Assembly (NCBI RefSeq): GCF_037963865.1 | Contig: NZ_CP150170.1 | Location: forward strand, 4,960,001-5,024,000 | Source of the DNA: Paenibacillus sp. FSL R10-2734 | GTDB taxonomy: Bacteria; Bacillota; Bacilli; Paenibacillales; Paenibacillaceae | Direction of reading: 5' to 3' | DNA: 64,000 nucleotides | In this document: piece after piece, positions 43,359 through 52,124 of the stretch | Position numbering within the stretch: the first letter of the stretch is position 1 | Layout of the letters: every line of letters starts with the position of its first letter | Translations under genes and position numbers: made by a program | Notes under the pieces: generated by a model | Databases searched by the model: none | Told to the model about the DNA's origin: nothing | Seen by the model: only the letters and a program-made list of their open reading frames with translations

Positions 43359-43513
43359 TCCCACCCTTTCATTAATAACATATCCTAATATCCTAATTTA
43401 CATCCTAATATTTTACAATACATAGTTTATTCTTCACATTCTCCAAAGCACTTGAAAGCTGAATCCACATGAAGTGAACTTAGTCATTGACGAACATAAT
43501 TAACTGTGCTATT

Positions 43514-43536
43514 TTGAGTTAGTAACTAATAGTTAG
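43514..43536 (+). promoter_or_regulatory. Overlapping palindromes upstream of the nitroreductase gene
   Basis: TTAGT-A-ACTAA (43519-43529) and AACTA-A-TAGTT (43525-43535) overlap. Their TAACTA/TAGTTA half-sites match those in the catE-like promoter. This is a candidate operator for a YodB/CatR-type repressor; the -35/-10 is not clear. Confidence 0.55.
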
Positions 43537-43602
43537 TTTATTAATAAATATCACTTATTTATAATTCACAACCAAACACATACACATATGGAGGAATAAC
43601 TC

Positions 43603-44220
43603 ATGAGCGCTTTTACAGAATTAATTGAATCCCGCAGGTCTGCTATGAATTTTGTTGAGGGGGTAAAGATCCCTCAGAATGAATTAGAGGAAATGTTCTC
43701 TTATGCCAGATTGGCGCCATCGGCTTATAATCTTCAACATGCTAACTATAAAGTTGTAGCTGATGAGAATTTAAAAGAAGAGATTCGCAAGGCGGCTTAC
43801 GGTCAATATAAAATACACTCCGCTTCTGCGGTAATTGTGGTACTCGGAGATAAGAATGCTTATCTGAAAGCTCCAGAAATCTTCGGTGGACTTAAAGCTT
43901 TAGGAGCGATGAGTCAAGAGGCTTATGATGCTGAGATAGAAACGATTAACAATGCTTACATAGGAAATGATGCTTTTCAAAGAGATGAAGCAATACGTAA
44001 TGCTTCCCTGTCTGCCATGCACTTCATGCTGATTGCCAAAGATAAAGGCTGGGATACGTGCCCAATGATCGGCTTCGATCCTGAAGCGATTCAATCCACC
44101 TTAAATCTACCCGATAATATGGTGCCTGTGATGCTGATTACTATCGGCAAAGACAAGAAACATAAAATCAGACCACGTGGCTATCGCAAGCCGGTCAATG
44201 AATTCGTTGAATTTATTTGA
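43603..44220 (+). CDS. Nitroreductase-family FMN oxidoreductase (YodC-like)
   Basis: 205 aa. FMN-binding motifs: ESRRSAMNF near the N-terminus, RLAPSAYNLQHANYKVV, and the C-terminal PRGYRKP. NAD(P)H-dependent reduction of nitro compounds or quinones is the family reaction. In B. subtilis the YodC homologue is repressed by YodB and induced by quinones; a similar upstream motif is present here. GGAGG precedes the ATG and a terminator follows. Confidence 0.87.
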   Translation: MSAFTELIESRRSAMNFVEGVKIPQNELEEMFSYARLAPSAYNLQHANYKVVADENLKEEIRKAAYGQYKIHSASAVIVVLGDKNAYLKAPEIFGGLKALGAMSQEAYDAEIETINNAYIGNDAFQRDEAIRNASLSAMHFMLIAKDKGWDTCPMIGFDPEAIQSTLNLPDNMVPVMLITIGKDKKHKIRPRGYRKPVNEFVEFI

Positions 44221-44225
44221 GCATA

Positions 44226-44278
44226 AAAAACATAAACCAGCCCATCCGAAGTCGTCATATCGGTTGGGCTGGTTTTTA
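44226..44278 (+). terminator. Terminator of the nitroreductase gene
   Basis: AAACCAGCCCA and TGGGCTGGTTT form an 11-bp stem with an internal structured loop, ending in a T run. Confidence 0.8.
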
Positions 44279-44301
44279 ATATGAGATAACGCTTATTTTC
44301 A

Positions 44302-44925
44302 TTACTTAGCGTACTGCAAGATGGCAATGGCTGCTCGTTCCCGTCGTTCGGCGTCCTCACTGACTAGAGCTTGCTTCAAAATACCGATCGCCATAGATAG
44401 CGTCTCTTCATCCACATACACTCGATCATCCCCCGCTTGCTCTGAATCAGGCGAACCTGTAATCCACAGATCCACACGAGCACTAGGCATTGGCCCCCCA
44501 TACTGCTTAGCCGCTCCACTATCACTAAGAAACTCTTTCACTCCTGCGTTAAGATCCGTCATAGGAAGACTCTTCAACCAAGTTACACCACGTCGATGGC
44601 ATGTACCGTTGTCTGGCGTGTCAAATAATTCGTTGTAAAAATAATCTCCTAGGTCACCTAGATGTACCCAGTCTCCATCGGACACCAGCACGTAATCGCC
44701 ATCCTGCATCGTATGCACGAATAGGTGAATGGCTTGCAAATGTTCTGTAAGTTCCGGCTCACTATATCGGTAAGTACGAATCAACCGATCACGGAGCTCC
44801 TCTGTACTGACATTCTCCAGATCCCCTATTCCGGGGTAGCCGATACTCACATAGTTATCCTGTAAAAATGTAGTGATCCGCTCGATCCCTAGCGGCTTCG
44901 ATCCCATCTGAAACAGCTTCATCAT
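44302..44925 (-). CDS. Protein of unknown function with PUA/EVE-like sensor-type domain
   Basis: 207 aa, soluble. The N-terminal two thirds (YVSIGYPGIGDLENVSTEELRDRL, GDYVLVSDGDWVHLGDLGDYFY, CHRRGVTWLK) resembles the small beta-barrel domains found at the N-termini of some Mrr/McrBC-type restriction enzymes. Here no nuclease domain follows; the protein ends in a helical tail. This resemblance is by eye. GGAGG precedes the start. It could be an orphaned recognition domain. Confidence 0.55.
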   Translation of the reverse strand: MMKLFQMGSKPLGIERITTFLQDNYVSIGYPGIGDLENVSTEELRDRLIRTYRYSEPELTEHLQAIHLFVHTMQDGDYVLVSDGDWVHLGDLGDYFYNELFDTPDNGTCHRRGVTWLKSLPMTDLNAGVKEFLSDSGAAKQYGGPMPSARVDLWITGSPDSEQAGDDRVYVDEETLSMAIGILKQALVSEDAERRERAAIAILQYAK

Positions 44926-45309
44926 TTATTCCTCCGAGTATTTAATGAAATGTTTGTAAAAAATTCTCCATTACAGGATGATTCCCGCAGTTTTCGCGTC
45001 GAGACTATGGATGTACTTCTTTCTCCTATGATCGGACTCAGATGCCCTTATTTCCATGATTTCACTCATTTTGGCACACTATCGGACTCAGTTGTAGCTA
45101 TTCGTTCAAATCCACTCCTATTCTGTCCAAATCAAGGGCAATAAGAGCTATACAGTCCGAACCCTTCGAAAAATTAACCAATATGCTGAAATAGCTGCAA
45201 TACGGTCCGCTCCACTTAAGTTCGAGTAAACAGTAGTAGGTTGGGCAACAGGTACCTAATTTCGTGCAATGGGTAGCTAGTTTGGGAGCTCAGTTGCGGA
45301 CCGCATCCC
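44926..45309. repeat. Intergenic region with copies of the dispersed TCCG-rich repeat
   Basis: No gene. 45138-45159 is the exact reverse complement of 14990-15011 in the 221-bp repeat. Another piece, GAAATAGCTGCAATACGGTCCG (about 45188-45209), resembles the AATAGCTGCAACTGTGTCCG core. ATCGGACTCAG occurs twice (about 45031 and 45083). This is a diverged, inverted copy of the same element family. Confidence 0.75.
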
Positions 45310-46452
45310 TTAATCCTGCGTCCTCATAGGGGTAATTAGGAACAGTGTGGACGATGATGCATCCACAGGTTGTATCACCAGCGGTCTTTCCTTTCCCGCG
45401 AACCTTATTCTAAGCGTCTCACTATCGATGACCCGAAGGATATCTCTGAAATACTTGCCGTTAAAAGAAACTCGAAAGTGTTCACCTTCTAGATGCTCCA
45501 AAGGAATCTCTTCTTTTACATCCCCAATTTCTGCGGTCTTGGATATTAACCTTAACGTGTGAGAAGGAAATACGTTGAGCGTTACACTTTCACCAGCTAA
45601 TATAGAAATGCGCTCAACCACATGTAACAAACGGTCTGTCTTCACGATCACTTCAGAAAGGTAGGCCTGCGGGATTAAATTATCGACAGAGGGATACGTC
45701 CCTTCTAGCAGGGCAGACTGAACCCTCAATCCATTAGAAACAAATCTGCTTTGCTTAGGACCTATTTCTAATTCGGTGCTGCTGTCTTCATCATCGTTTA
45801 ATATTTTCAAAAGATCCTCAAGGGTACGTCCTGGTATTACGACATTGAAAGGAATTGCACCGTAATCTTCTACGCTTTCAACAACATGCTGGGCGAGCCG
45901 GATACCATCATTGGCGACTACACGAATACTTTGATTATCTATTTGAAGCGAAACTCCTGTAAGCACAGGTCTGGTTTCCGATGAAGAGACCGCAAAAACC
46001 ACTCGTTTAAAAATTTGCTTCAAGAGAGTGTTCTTCATGATTATCCTTTGAGTGTTCGGGTGGGCTATGTATTGGATTCTGGGAAACTCTACTACATCCA
46101 GTCCACACAAACGAAATTGAGTGTTCCCTGATTGAATATTTAGGATCAATGACTCTCCGATTTCCAGCCTAATGAGTCCAGGGTCAAGCTTGCGAATGAT
46201 TTCATAAAAATAACGCGCGGGAACTACAATCTCACCTATTTTGTGTACAATCATCGAGTCCATCTTCACAGGGAGCTTATATTCAATGGTCATTCTTATA
46301 TTGCTGGCTGTTAATATCAGACCCTGAGTTTGCGCCTGAATAAGTATTCCTGATAGAACACGTGAGGAACTATTCGCGGATATGCCTTTTAAAGCTGCCT
46401 GTAATGCGGTACTAAGGGAATCTTTTGATACATGGATTAGCAAAATCTTCAC
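45310..46452 (-). CDS. dnaN: DNA polymerase III beta subunit (sliding clamp), second copy
   Basis: 380 aa, full clamp length, with three domains (VLSGILIQAQTQGLILTASN; RPVLTGVSLQIDNQSIRVVANDGIRLA; C-terminal LFLITPMRT). It forms a ring that tethers polymerases and repair proteins. The primary dnaN lies next to dnaA at the origin; here no dnaA, recF or gyrB is near, so this is a paralogue. The start is GTG 46452, directly abutting the stop of the ribbon-helix-helix gene, with AGGAG 7 nt upstream; the two are one operon. Alternative clamps can serve accessory replication or drug resistance; the role here is unknown. Confidence 0.88.
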   Translation of the reverse strand: MKILLIHVSKDSLSTALQAALKGISANSSSRVLSGILIQAQTQGLILTASNIRMTIEYKLPVKMDSMIVHKIGEIVVPARYFYEIIRKLDPGLIRLEIGESLILNIQSGNTQFRLCGLDVVEFPRIQYIAHPNTQRIIMKNTLLKQIFKRVVFAVSSSETRPVLTGVSLQIDNQSIRVVANDGIRLAQHVVESVEDYGAIPFNVVIPGRTLEDLLKILNDDEDSSTELEIGPKQSRFVSNGLRVQSALLEGTYPSVDNLIPQAYLSEVIVKTDRLLHVVERISILAGESVTLNVFPSHTLRLISKTAEIGDVKEEIPLEHLEGEHFRVSFNGKYFRDILRVIDSETLRIRFAGKERPLVIQPVDASSSTLFLITPMRTQD

Positions 46453-46764
46453 CTAACTCTCCTTAGATTCCTTTACAAAATGCGCCTCAATGATGTTCCG
46501 AAACACTTGGGAGCGAGAGGCATTCTGATCCTCACAAGCCTGCTCTATCTCCTGCCAGATGTCCTCAGATAACGTCAAAGATACTTTTTTAGTTACCCCG
46601 GTGCTTTTTCTGCCTGCTCCTTCCCGAAGACCACCCCTTGTAAAAAGAAACCCTAACTGCCCATCTTTAGTAGATACGCCTACTTTGACTTTATCTTTGG
46701 CAACACTTTTGACTTCACTTACAATTTCACTCTTCTGTTCACCATTGTACTTATGATTATTCAA
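46453..46764 (-). CDS. Ribbon-helix-helix-type DNA-binding protein
   Basis: 103 aa. The C-terminal half (KKVSLTLSEDIWQEIEQACEDQNASRSQVFRNIIEAHF) has the beta-strand/two-helix pattern of Arc/CopG/ParD regulators. A basic GGLREGAGRKSTG linker precedes it. The segment QLGFLF (residues 36-41) resembles a hexapeptide clamp-binding motif. Directly coupled to the clamp paralogue. It may repress the operon or act with the clamp; both are inference. Confidence 0.7.
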   Translation of the reverse strand: MNNHKYNGEQKSEIVSEVKSVAKDKVKVGVSTKDGQLGFLFTRGGLREGAGRKSTGVTKKVSLTLSEDIWQEIEQACEDQNASRSQVFRNIIEAHFVKESKES

Positions 46765-46799
46765 TCCCTCGCGTCCTTTAATTTGAATTTAGTAACTTA

Positions 46800-47230
46800 A
46801 ATCAATATACCCACTATTTTCATAATACCATACTCGCCTTTATTCCACCACAATTCTAGCCACAAAAAAACACCCCATAGATCGGAGTGTGTGTAGTGGG
46901 CTGGGCATGAGTTTGATATTGCACCATTGACCCATGCCTTTTTTATTTTGCTAAAGCTAGTTTGTGATCGTAAGCATTAATTGCACTTTATACATCTATA
47001 CCTATACTGTGTGATGCCCGAGCGATATAAGTGTATTCTCTGCAACTAAATTCTACGATATAAACAAATTAGTGTGAGAATCCTTCTTTTAACTGCACCA
47101 AATACAACTAAAAGCGGCCAAGTGGCCTATTCCCTTCAAATAAGTGTATAAACTGCAACTATCCAGCTTTTGCTCCCCACAACCAAGTGCACAACTTTGC
47201 ATATACTCTTTCACCCACAATGGTTTAGCA
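46800..47230. repeat. Intergenic region with a second repeat motif and a weak terminator
   Basis: ATAAGTGTAT..CTGCAACTA occurs at 47027-47048 and 47140-47161 (113 bp apart), with a diverged form near 47088-47109. A hairpin ACACTCC/GGGGTGT plus T run (minus strand, 46862-46893) may end the DUF3888 transcript. No gene is seen. Confidence 0.5.
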
Positions 47231-47237
47231 GCACTCA

Positions 47238-47723
47238 CTATCTCAAAATATTCTGATAATTTGGTGTTAGGTCAGACTTCCGTGGGTCTCTCAAATGCTT
47301 AAACGATTCTAGCTTCACCTTGGGGCCTGAAGAGATTCTAAAAGTCATAGTATCCTCTCCAACGGTAAGATGTGGACCCACTGTAGGGTGTATGTTAAGT
47401 GTAATTAAGAAATCAAACCCACGAAATCCGTTCACTCGCTTCATATCTGTAACTTCCACTAAATAAGGATACACTGTCGGAGTTATTGTCAGAAGTGGCG
47501 CATAAATCTCAGCGATTTTTTTGTCAATATAAGGTGATAGAAATGTCATTAACATGTCTTGAAACATAAGTTCGCGAGAATCCTGATCTGGAAGCTTCGG
47601 TTCCGAATCAGATCTGGATGGAGCCTCGGATTGCGGTTGAACGGACCTATTAGCGGAGCAAGGTTGTTGTGTCAGAACGAGCATAACTGCGACCAGAAGT
47701 AGAGCGATCCAGCTTTTTTTCAT
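47238..47723 (-). CDS. DUF3888-domain secreted protein
   Basis: 161 aa from ATG 47723 (AAGGAGG 9 nt upstream). Signal peptide (KKSWIALLLVAVMLVLTQQPCSA) and Ser/Pro/Glu linker, then the DUF3888 pattern DSRELMFQDMLMTFLSPYIDKKIAEIY. Found mainly in spore-forming Firmicutes; function unknown. Extracellular or membrane-associated. Confidence 0.8.
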   Translation of the reverse strand: MKKSWIALLLVAVMLVLTQQPCSANRSVQPQSEAPSRSDSEPKLPDQDSRELMFQDMLMTFLSPYIDKKIAEIYAPLLTITPTVYPYLVEVTDMKRVNGFRGFDFLITLNIHPTVGPHLTVGEDTMTFRISSGPKVKLESFKHLRDPRKSDLTPNYQNILR

Positions 47724-47786
47724 CAAAATAGCCTCCTTAGGGAACTTTATTTAAATTCCCCAAAGAGACCCTCATTTTATACCCAT

Positions 47787-48761
47787 CTAAATCTCGATCA
47801 TATTAAAAAGAAAAGATTCTCCCTCAAGATAATTCCTTAGCATCGCCAAAGCATAGGGCTGCTCGGCCTTCAGTCCCTCGGTTTCTCTAGGATCAGATGC
47901 ATGATGGCAATAATTTTCGATCATAACCATGACTGTAAAATGCTCTAAGGCCTGAAACCAATCCCCATCAAGCTTGCTAACACTCTCATAACCTTTGATG
48001 ACTAGTTCTCTTTGCAGAGGATATATTCCCAAAAGGGTATGTGCCACATCATAAAGATAATAGCCCCAGCCACATCTTCCAAAATCAATCGGTCGAGGAT
48101 CACCCTGATGAAATATAATATTCCCTTGGTGCAGATCACCATGAATAACCCCATAATTCTTTCTGTTCTTATGCTTATGCTGTTTCGCCAACCAAGTATT
48201 GATTTTCTCAGCCGCAGATTGATACAGCACGAACTCATCATCCGTAAGAAAACAATGATAGTGTAGCTTCAAACGAAGCATGGCTTTTCTAAAACTATGT
48301 TCATCCCAAACCGGACGATTGAATCCAGCAGGTAACTCAAGCTCCTGTGCTGCTTTATGTAGCTTGGCTAATAGTACACCTTCTTTATAAATTTGTTCTT
48401 CGGTAAGTCCTTCGTTCGCATGTTCGCCTTCAACCCAGCGCATTAATGATGCATATACACCTTCTCCATTACCTTGCTCCACTTTGAACGTAACAGAACC
48501 TGTGCGATTATGAACGCCTTTTGGCAGGGGGACATCGATTTTCCTCTTCAAAAGCTCCAGCCACGCGATTTCGGAGTTGATTTCCTCTTTTGATCTACCC
48601 GAGTGAAGGCGCAGAAGGAAAGATCCCTCTTTATCGGTCTCAATTATAAAAGTACAAGTGTCCGATCGTTGATTGAAACGAATCTGCGTCCAATCGAGAT
48701 TAAAGTGCTGAAGCGCCATTAAAGCTGCTTGCTTATAATCGTGGCTTATCGTAATTTCCAT
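47787..48761 (-). CDS. Aminoglycoside/choline-kinase-type phosphotransferase
   Basis: 324 aa. The catalytic loop GVIHGDLHQGNIIF and metal motif PIDFGRCGWGYYLYDVAHTLL are complete. The N-lobe lysine region is FLLRLHSG. Substrate unknown. Different from the phosphotransferase at 37259-38293, which has an altered catalytic loop. The start codon sits immediately after GAGGGG, so the true start is uncertain. Confidence 0.85.
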   Translation of the reverse strand: MEITISHDYKQAALMALQHFNLDWTQIRFNQRSDTCTFIIETDKEGSFLLRLHSGRSKEEINSEIAWLELLKRKIDVPLPKGVHNRTGSVTFKVEQGNGEGVYASLMRWVEGEHANEGLTEEQIYKEGVLLAKLHKAAQELELPAGFNRPVWDEHSFRKAMLRLKLHYHCFLTDDEFVLYQSAAEKINTWLAKQHKHKNRKNYGVIHGDLHQGNIIFHQGDPRPIDFGRCGWGYYLYDVAHTLLGIYPLQRELVIKGYESVSKLDGDWFQALEHFTVMVMIENYCHHASDPRETEGLKAEQPYALAMLRNYLEGESFLFNMIEI

Positions 48762-48925
48762 CCCCTCAATATTTATTTAAAATGAAAAATATCTGAAATA
48801 AATATTTCTCTTGAAAATAATTTCAGAAAACTAAATAATATAAAGCAGAGCTTACATGTCGGATCTATCATCTCAATAAGGGTGGAGCTTCATTACAGAC
48901 AGAAGAAAGGTTGAACATCTGCATC

Positions 48926-50140
48926 ATGAACGCAATTCCAAACCTCAGCAAGACACAATCACGCAAGGAACTAGCAGGGAAAGAGCCTTTTCCCATCTCC
49001 ATACTCTCTCTTACGGTAGGCGCTTTTGCGATTGGAATGACTGAATTTGTCATCATGGGTATTTTACCAAATGTCGCCAATGATTTACAGGTCAGTATTT
49101 CAACTGCAGGCCAGCTTATCACGATGTATGCCCTTGGAGTAGCTATTGGCGCACCGATCCTAACCATCCTTACGCAACGAATCCCGCAAAAGAAACTGTT
49201 ATGCCTGCTCATGATTTTATTTATTCTAGGCAACGGGATATCAGTATTTGCTCCAAACTATGCCGTTCTCATGGTAGCTCGTATAATTACAGCTTTAACA
49301 CACGGGACTTTCTTTGGTGTTGGCGCAGTTATTGCTTCCAATCTGGTTAATCCCAATAAACGAGCAGGAGCCGTATCCATTATGATGGCTGGCCTAACGA
49401 TTGCAAATATTGTGGGTGTTCCTTTAGGGACATTTATCGGTCAAAGTATGGGCTGGAGGGCCTCATTTGCAGCAATTGCAATTATGGGGGTCGCAGCACT
49501 GGTCGGCATCCTAATCTTCATCCCGAAGATCAAACAAGAGAAACCAGCTAGTGCGATTCAGCAAATAGCCTCTCTAGCTAATCCTAAGCTGCTCCTATTC
49601 TTACTAATCGGTGCGTTAGGAAACGCCAGCTTATTCACAGTGTTCACTTATATAGCGCCACTACTTATGCAAGTTACCGGCTTTGCTGAACATAGTGTGA
49701 CATGGATTTTAGTCCTCTTCGGATGTGGGGTGACCATCGGGAATATCGTCGGCGGGAAGCTTGCAGATTGGAAGCTGATGCCTTCTCTCGTCGGACTTTA
49801 TTTTGCAGTTTGTGTCATTCTTACGATCTTTTCCTTCACCATGCATAGTCCAATCGCTGCTGTTATCACAATATTCTTCTGGGGCTTTGTTTCCTTTGCG
49901 GTCATGCCAGGTTTACAGATACGAATTATGAGTCTGGCTAAGGCAGCTCCTGCTCTCGCTTCAACGACCAGCCACTCCGCAGGGAATCTCGGAAACGCAG
50001 CAGGTGCCTTCATCGGTGGATGGGTCATTTCTCATCTTGCGATTACTTCGCTGCCATGGGTCGGTTCCGTTCTGGTAGGACTCGGTCTGGTACTTGGTAT
50101 TGCTTGTTATGTAGCAGAGCGTAAAGAGAGTGTGGCGTAA
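48926..50140 (+). CDS. MFS transporter, DHA1 drug/sugar efflux family (AraJ/YdhP-like)
   Basis: 404 aa (from ATG 48926; a TTG at 48911 is possible). Twelve transmembrane helices; the N-terminal GMTEFVIMGILPNVANDL and motif A-like region (QRIPQKKLL) match the AraJ/YdhP subgroup of proton antiporters. Exported compound unknown. Terminator follows. No regulator is adjacent. Confidence 0.87.
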   Translation: MNAIPNLSKTQSRKELAGKEPFPISILSLTVGAFAIGMTEFVIMGILPNVANDLQVSISTAGQLITMYALGVAIGAPILTILTQRIPQKKLLCLLMILFILGNGISVFAPNYAVLMVARIITALTHGTFFGVGAVIASNLVNPNKRAGAVSIMMAGLTIANIVGVPLGTFIGQSMGWRASFAAIAIMGVAALVGILIFIPKIKQEKPASAIQQIASLANPKLLLFLLIGALGNASLFTVFTYIAPLLMQVTGFAEHSVTWILVLFGCGVTIGNIVGGKLADWKLMPSLVGLYFAVCVILTIFSFTMHSPIAAVITIFFWGFVSFAVMPGLQIRIMSLAKAAPALASTTSHSAGNLGNAAGAFIGGWVISHLAITSLPWVGSVLVGLGLVLGIACYVAERKESVA

Positions 50141-50157
50141 TTCTTTTAAGACTTCAA

Positions 50158-50217
50158 ACAAAAACGAGGCCGTCCCCAAAGCGATGAAAATAGCTTAGGG
50201 GCGCCTCGTTTTCTTTT
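50158..50217 (+). terminator. Terminator of the AraJ-like gene
   Basis: AAAACGAGGC and GCCTCGTTTT enclose an inner CCCC/GGGG stem, ending TTTTCTTTTT. Confidence 0.85.
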
Positions 50218-50238
50218 TAACAACTATGGTTATCCATC

Positions 50239-50943
50239 TTACGGCTTCATTCTTCTAATTATTAACATCTGATTTGCCCCTTTTTGAAACTCATAAGGAA
50301 CCTCCGTCTCCTCCGTAGTGAAACCTTGGCTAACCAACTCATCTATAAGGCGATCTAAATGCTCATATCTTTTGCAAGCCAGATCAACTAATGGAAAAAT
50401 ACGAAGCTCATCTCTCGTCACCCGCATTAGTTCATTAACGGCCTTTAGATGAAAATCATAATCCAGCCGATCGCTGTACATAAAGAGAAAATGAGCAGAT
50501 AATGTTAGATCGAAAGCCTCATTTGAGAATGGAAGATTCGGAAGAATCACTGGAACATATCGCTCCGGGGTTTGTCTCCGATCCTTGGTGTTATCGTTTA
50601 AAGCCCTACTCCTTGTTTGTGTCAGATCCTCTATAGATTCGAAGTAGTCCCACGCAAAGTTATCCCGTACCTTATCCAGTTCAGACCTAACATGCTCAAT
50701 ATCTTGAACACCTTTGTCCGCAAGCTCATCCGTAGAGTAATAGTAAGCGATATCGGCAGCCGTCACATCACCACCAAGCTGATTTGCTATAGCTGTAAAA
50801 GAACAAGCACCGGCAGGACAGTCCAGAATTCGTCGACCTACAAGATCTGCTTCTTGCAAATCGAACATCTGCAAATATTCCTCAAAGGTCCTTCCTATAA
50901 AAACAATTCTCTCCAAATCAAGTTTTCCCTCTGCTCCGCTCAT
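50239..50943 (-). CDS. SAM-dependent methyltransferase-like protein
   Basis: 234 aa. Motif I reads RILDCPAGACSFTAIANQLGG, with the acidic DVTAADIAYYYS following; LSAHFLFMYSDRLDY corresponds to the motif after the catalytic region. Small-molecule methyltransferase; substrate unknown. AAAGG lies before the ATG. Same strand as the small membrane protein gene upstream. Confidence 0.8.
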   Translation of the reverse strand: MSGAEGKLDLERIVFIGRTFEEYLQMFDLQEADLVGRRILDCPAGACSFTAIANQLGGDVTAADIAYYYSTDELADKGVQDIEHVRSELDKVRDNFAWDYFESIEDLTQTRSRALNDNTKDRRQTPERYVPVILPNLPFSNEAFDLTLSAHFLFMYSDRLDYDFHLKAVNELMRVTRDELRIFPLVDLACKRYEHLDRLIDELVSQGFTTEETEVPYEFQKGANQMLIIRRMKP

Positions 50944-50984
50944 CTCATCTCACCTTTCCTCAACTAGGCTAATATGATCGCTTT

Positions 50985-51284
50985 TTACTTCTGTTTAAAT
51001 ATATGAATAAGATAATCTATAAGAAGTCCTAGAATCAGGAACGTCCCAAAATGAATTATATACGTAGGGAATCTGACGCTGATTAATATACTGCTTGCAG
51101 TCCATTTCGTATTATTCACATCAACCATCCAATTTTCAAAAGGCTTCGTAAAGATCAGCGTATCTACAATCGGGTTAAGTCGTACAAGAATGATGTTTGC
51201 GATCTCGATCCCCAAATAGTCACCCAGACAGATGATGACACTTATAATCGAAAGCCAGAAACTGAATTTCCTCCTTAAAAACAT
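50985..51284 (-). CDS. Small membrane protein, unknown function
   Basis: 99 aa from ATG 51284 (GAGGGG 10 nt upstream). A basic N-terminus leads into a first helix (about 8-30) and a second near residues 73-94. No family is recognised. It lies 41 nt upstream of the methyltransferase gene and may be co-transcribed. Confidence 0.55.
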   Translation of the reverse strand: MFLRRKFSFWLSIISVIICLGDYLGIEIANIILVRLNPIVDTLIFTKPFENWMVDVNNTKWTASSILISVRFPTYIIHFGTFLILGLLIDYLIHIFKQK

Positions 51285-51432
51285 CAAGCAACGTCCCCTC
51301 TATTTTTTCCTATTAAATACAATTCGTTTTAAATTTAAATTATCCTTTGTTCCCTAAGAGGAGTGTCAAATCGAAATTCCCAAAAAAATACCGCTCGTTC
51401 CCTTACCAGTTGGGAATAATTATCTTAATATT

Positions 51433-51460
51433 GTTGAAATAGAAACAAAATTTAATATAA
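51433..51460 (+). promoter_or_regulatory. Promoter of the MarR-family gene
   Basis: TTGAAA, 16-nt spacer, TATAAT. The spacer contains AGAAACAAAAT, related to the AGGAAACAATAT in the neighbouring MFS promoter, suggesting shared control by the MarR product. Confidence 0.6.
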
Positions 51461-51495
51461 TATTGTTAATGCAAGAGCGAGTGGGGGGACAGGCC

Positions 51496-51975
51496 ATGAA
51501 CAAAGAAGAACAGGTCATCATGGGTTTCAGAGACCTATATAACAAGATGGTTTGGCTTAATAAGTCTAAGATGGAAGACAGTCTTAAGGGTTATACGTCT
51601 TCAGAAGTACATTGTATCGAATACATTGAAAAAAATGTGGATTCCAACGTGACAAAACTTGCGGAGTCCTTTTATATGACACGCGGTGCCATAAGTAAAT
51701 TAACTAAGAAGCTCATAGAAAAAGGCCTTATCGAAAGCTACCAGAAGTCAGATAACAAGAAAGAAATCTATTTTAGGCTTACTGAGCAAGGGAAAGTAAT
51801 TTATAAAATCCATGAGGACCTGCACAAAGAGTTTCAAGAGCGGGATAAAGACATGTTTGAACAGATAACCGAGGAAGAAATGAACAGTATTCTTAGCTTC
51901 GTGGAAAGGTATAGTAGGCATTTGGATGCAGAAATAAAGAAACTGGGTATAGATTTTAAGTCAGAATTAATTTGA
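51496..51975 (+). CDS. MarR-family transcriptional regulator
   Basis: 159 aa from ATG 51496 with GGGGGG about 10 nt upstream. Winged helix: SSEVHCIEYIEKN, TKLAESFYMTRGAISKLTKKLIEKGLIESY and the wing SDNKKEIYFRLTEQG. It is immediately upstream of a MFS efflux gene in the same direction but separated by a terminator, so it probably represses that gene. The inducer is unknown. Confidence 0.9.
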   Translation: MNKEEQVIMGFRDLYNKMVWLNKSKMEDSLKGYTSSEVHCIEYIEKNVDSNVTKLAESFYMTRGAISKLTKKLIEKGLIESYQKSDNKKEIYFRLTEQGKVIYKIHEDLHKEFQERDKDMFEQITEEEMNSILSFVERYSRHLDAEIKKLGIDFKSELI

Positions 51976-51985
51976 ATATGAAAAT

Positions 51986-52034
51986 AAAAACCACAGGCAG
52001 CCGGGCTCTATTGAGAGCGGGCTGCTTTTTTATT
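51986..52034 (+). terminator. Terminator of the MarR-family gene
   Basis: GCAGCC-GGGCTC, loop, GAGC-GGGCTGC then TTTTTT. Confidence 0.85.
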
Positions 52035-52046
52035 GCAATAATTTCG

Positions 52047-52088
52047 TTGACAAGGAAACAATATTACAATACGATAAATATGTTTCCT
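52047..52088 (+). promoter_or_regulatory. MFS pump promoter with inverted repeat
   Basis: TTGACA (52047-52052), 17-nt spacer, TACGAT (52070-52075). AGGAAACA (52053-52060) and TGTTTCCT (52081-52088) form an inverted repeat spaced by 20 nt, flanking the -10. Likely MarR-binding site. Confidence 0.65.
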
Positions 52089-52124
52089 AGGAATCAAAAA
52101 CACAGCTCTTGAGGAGAGAATTTT

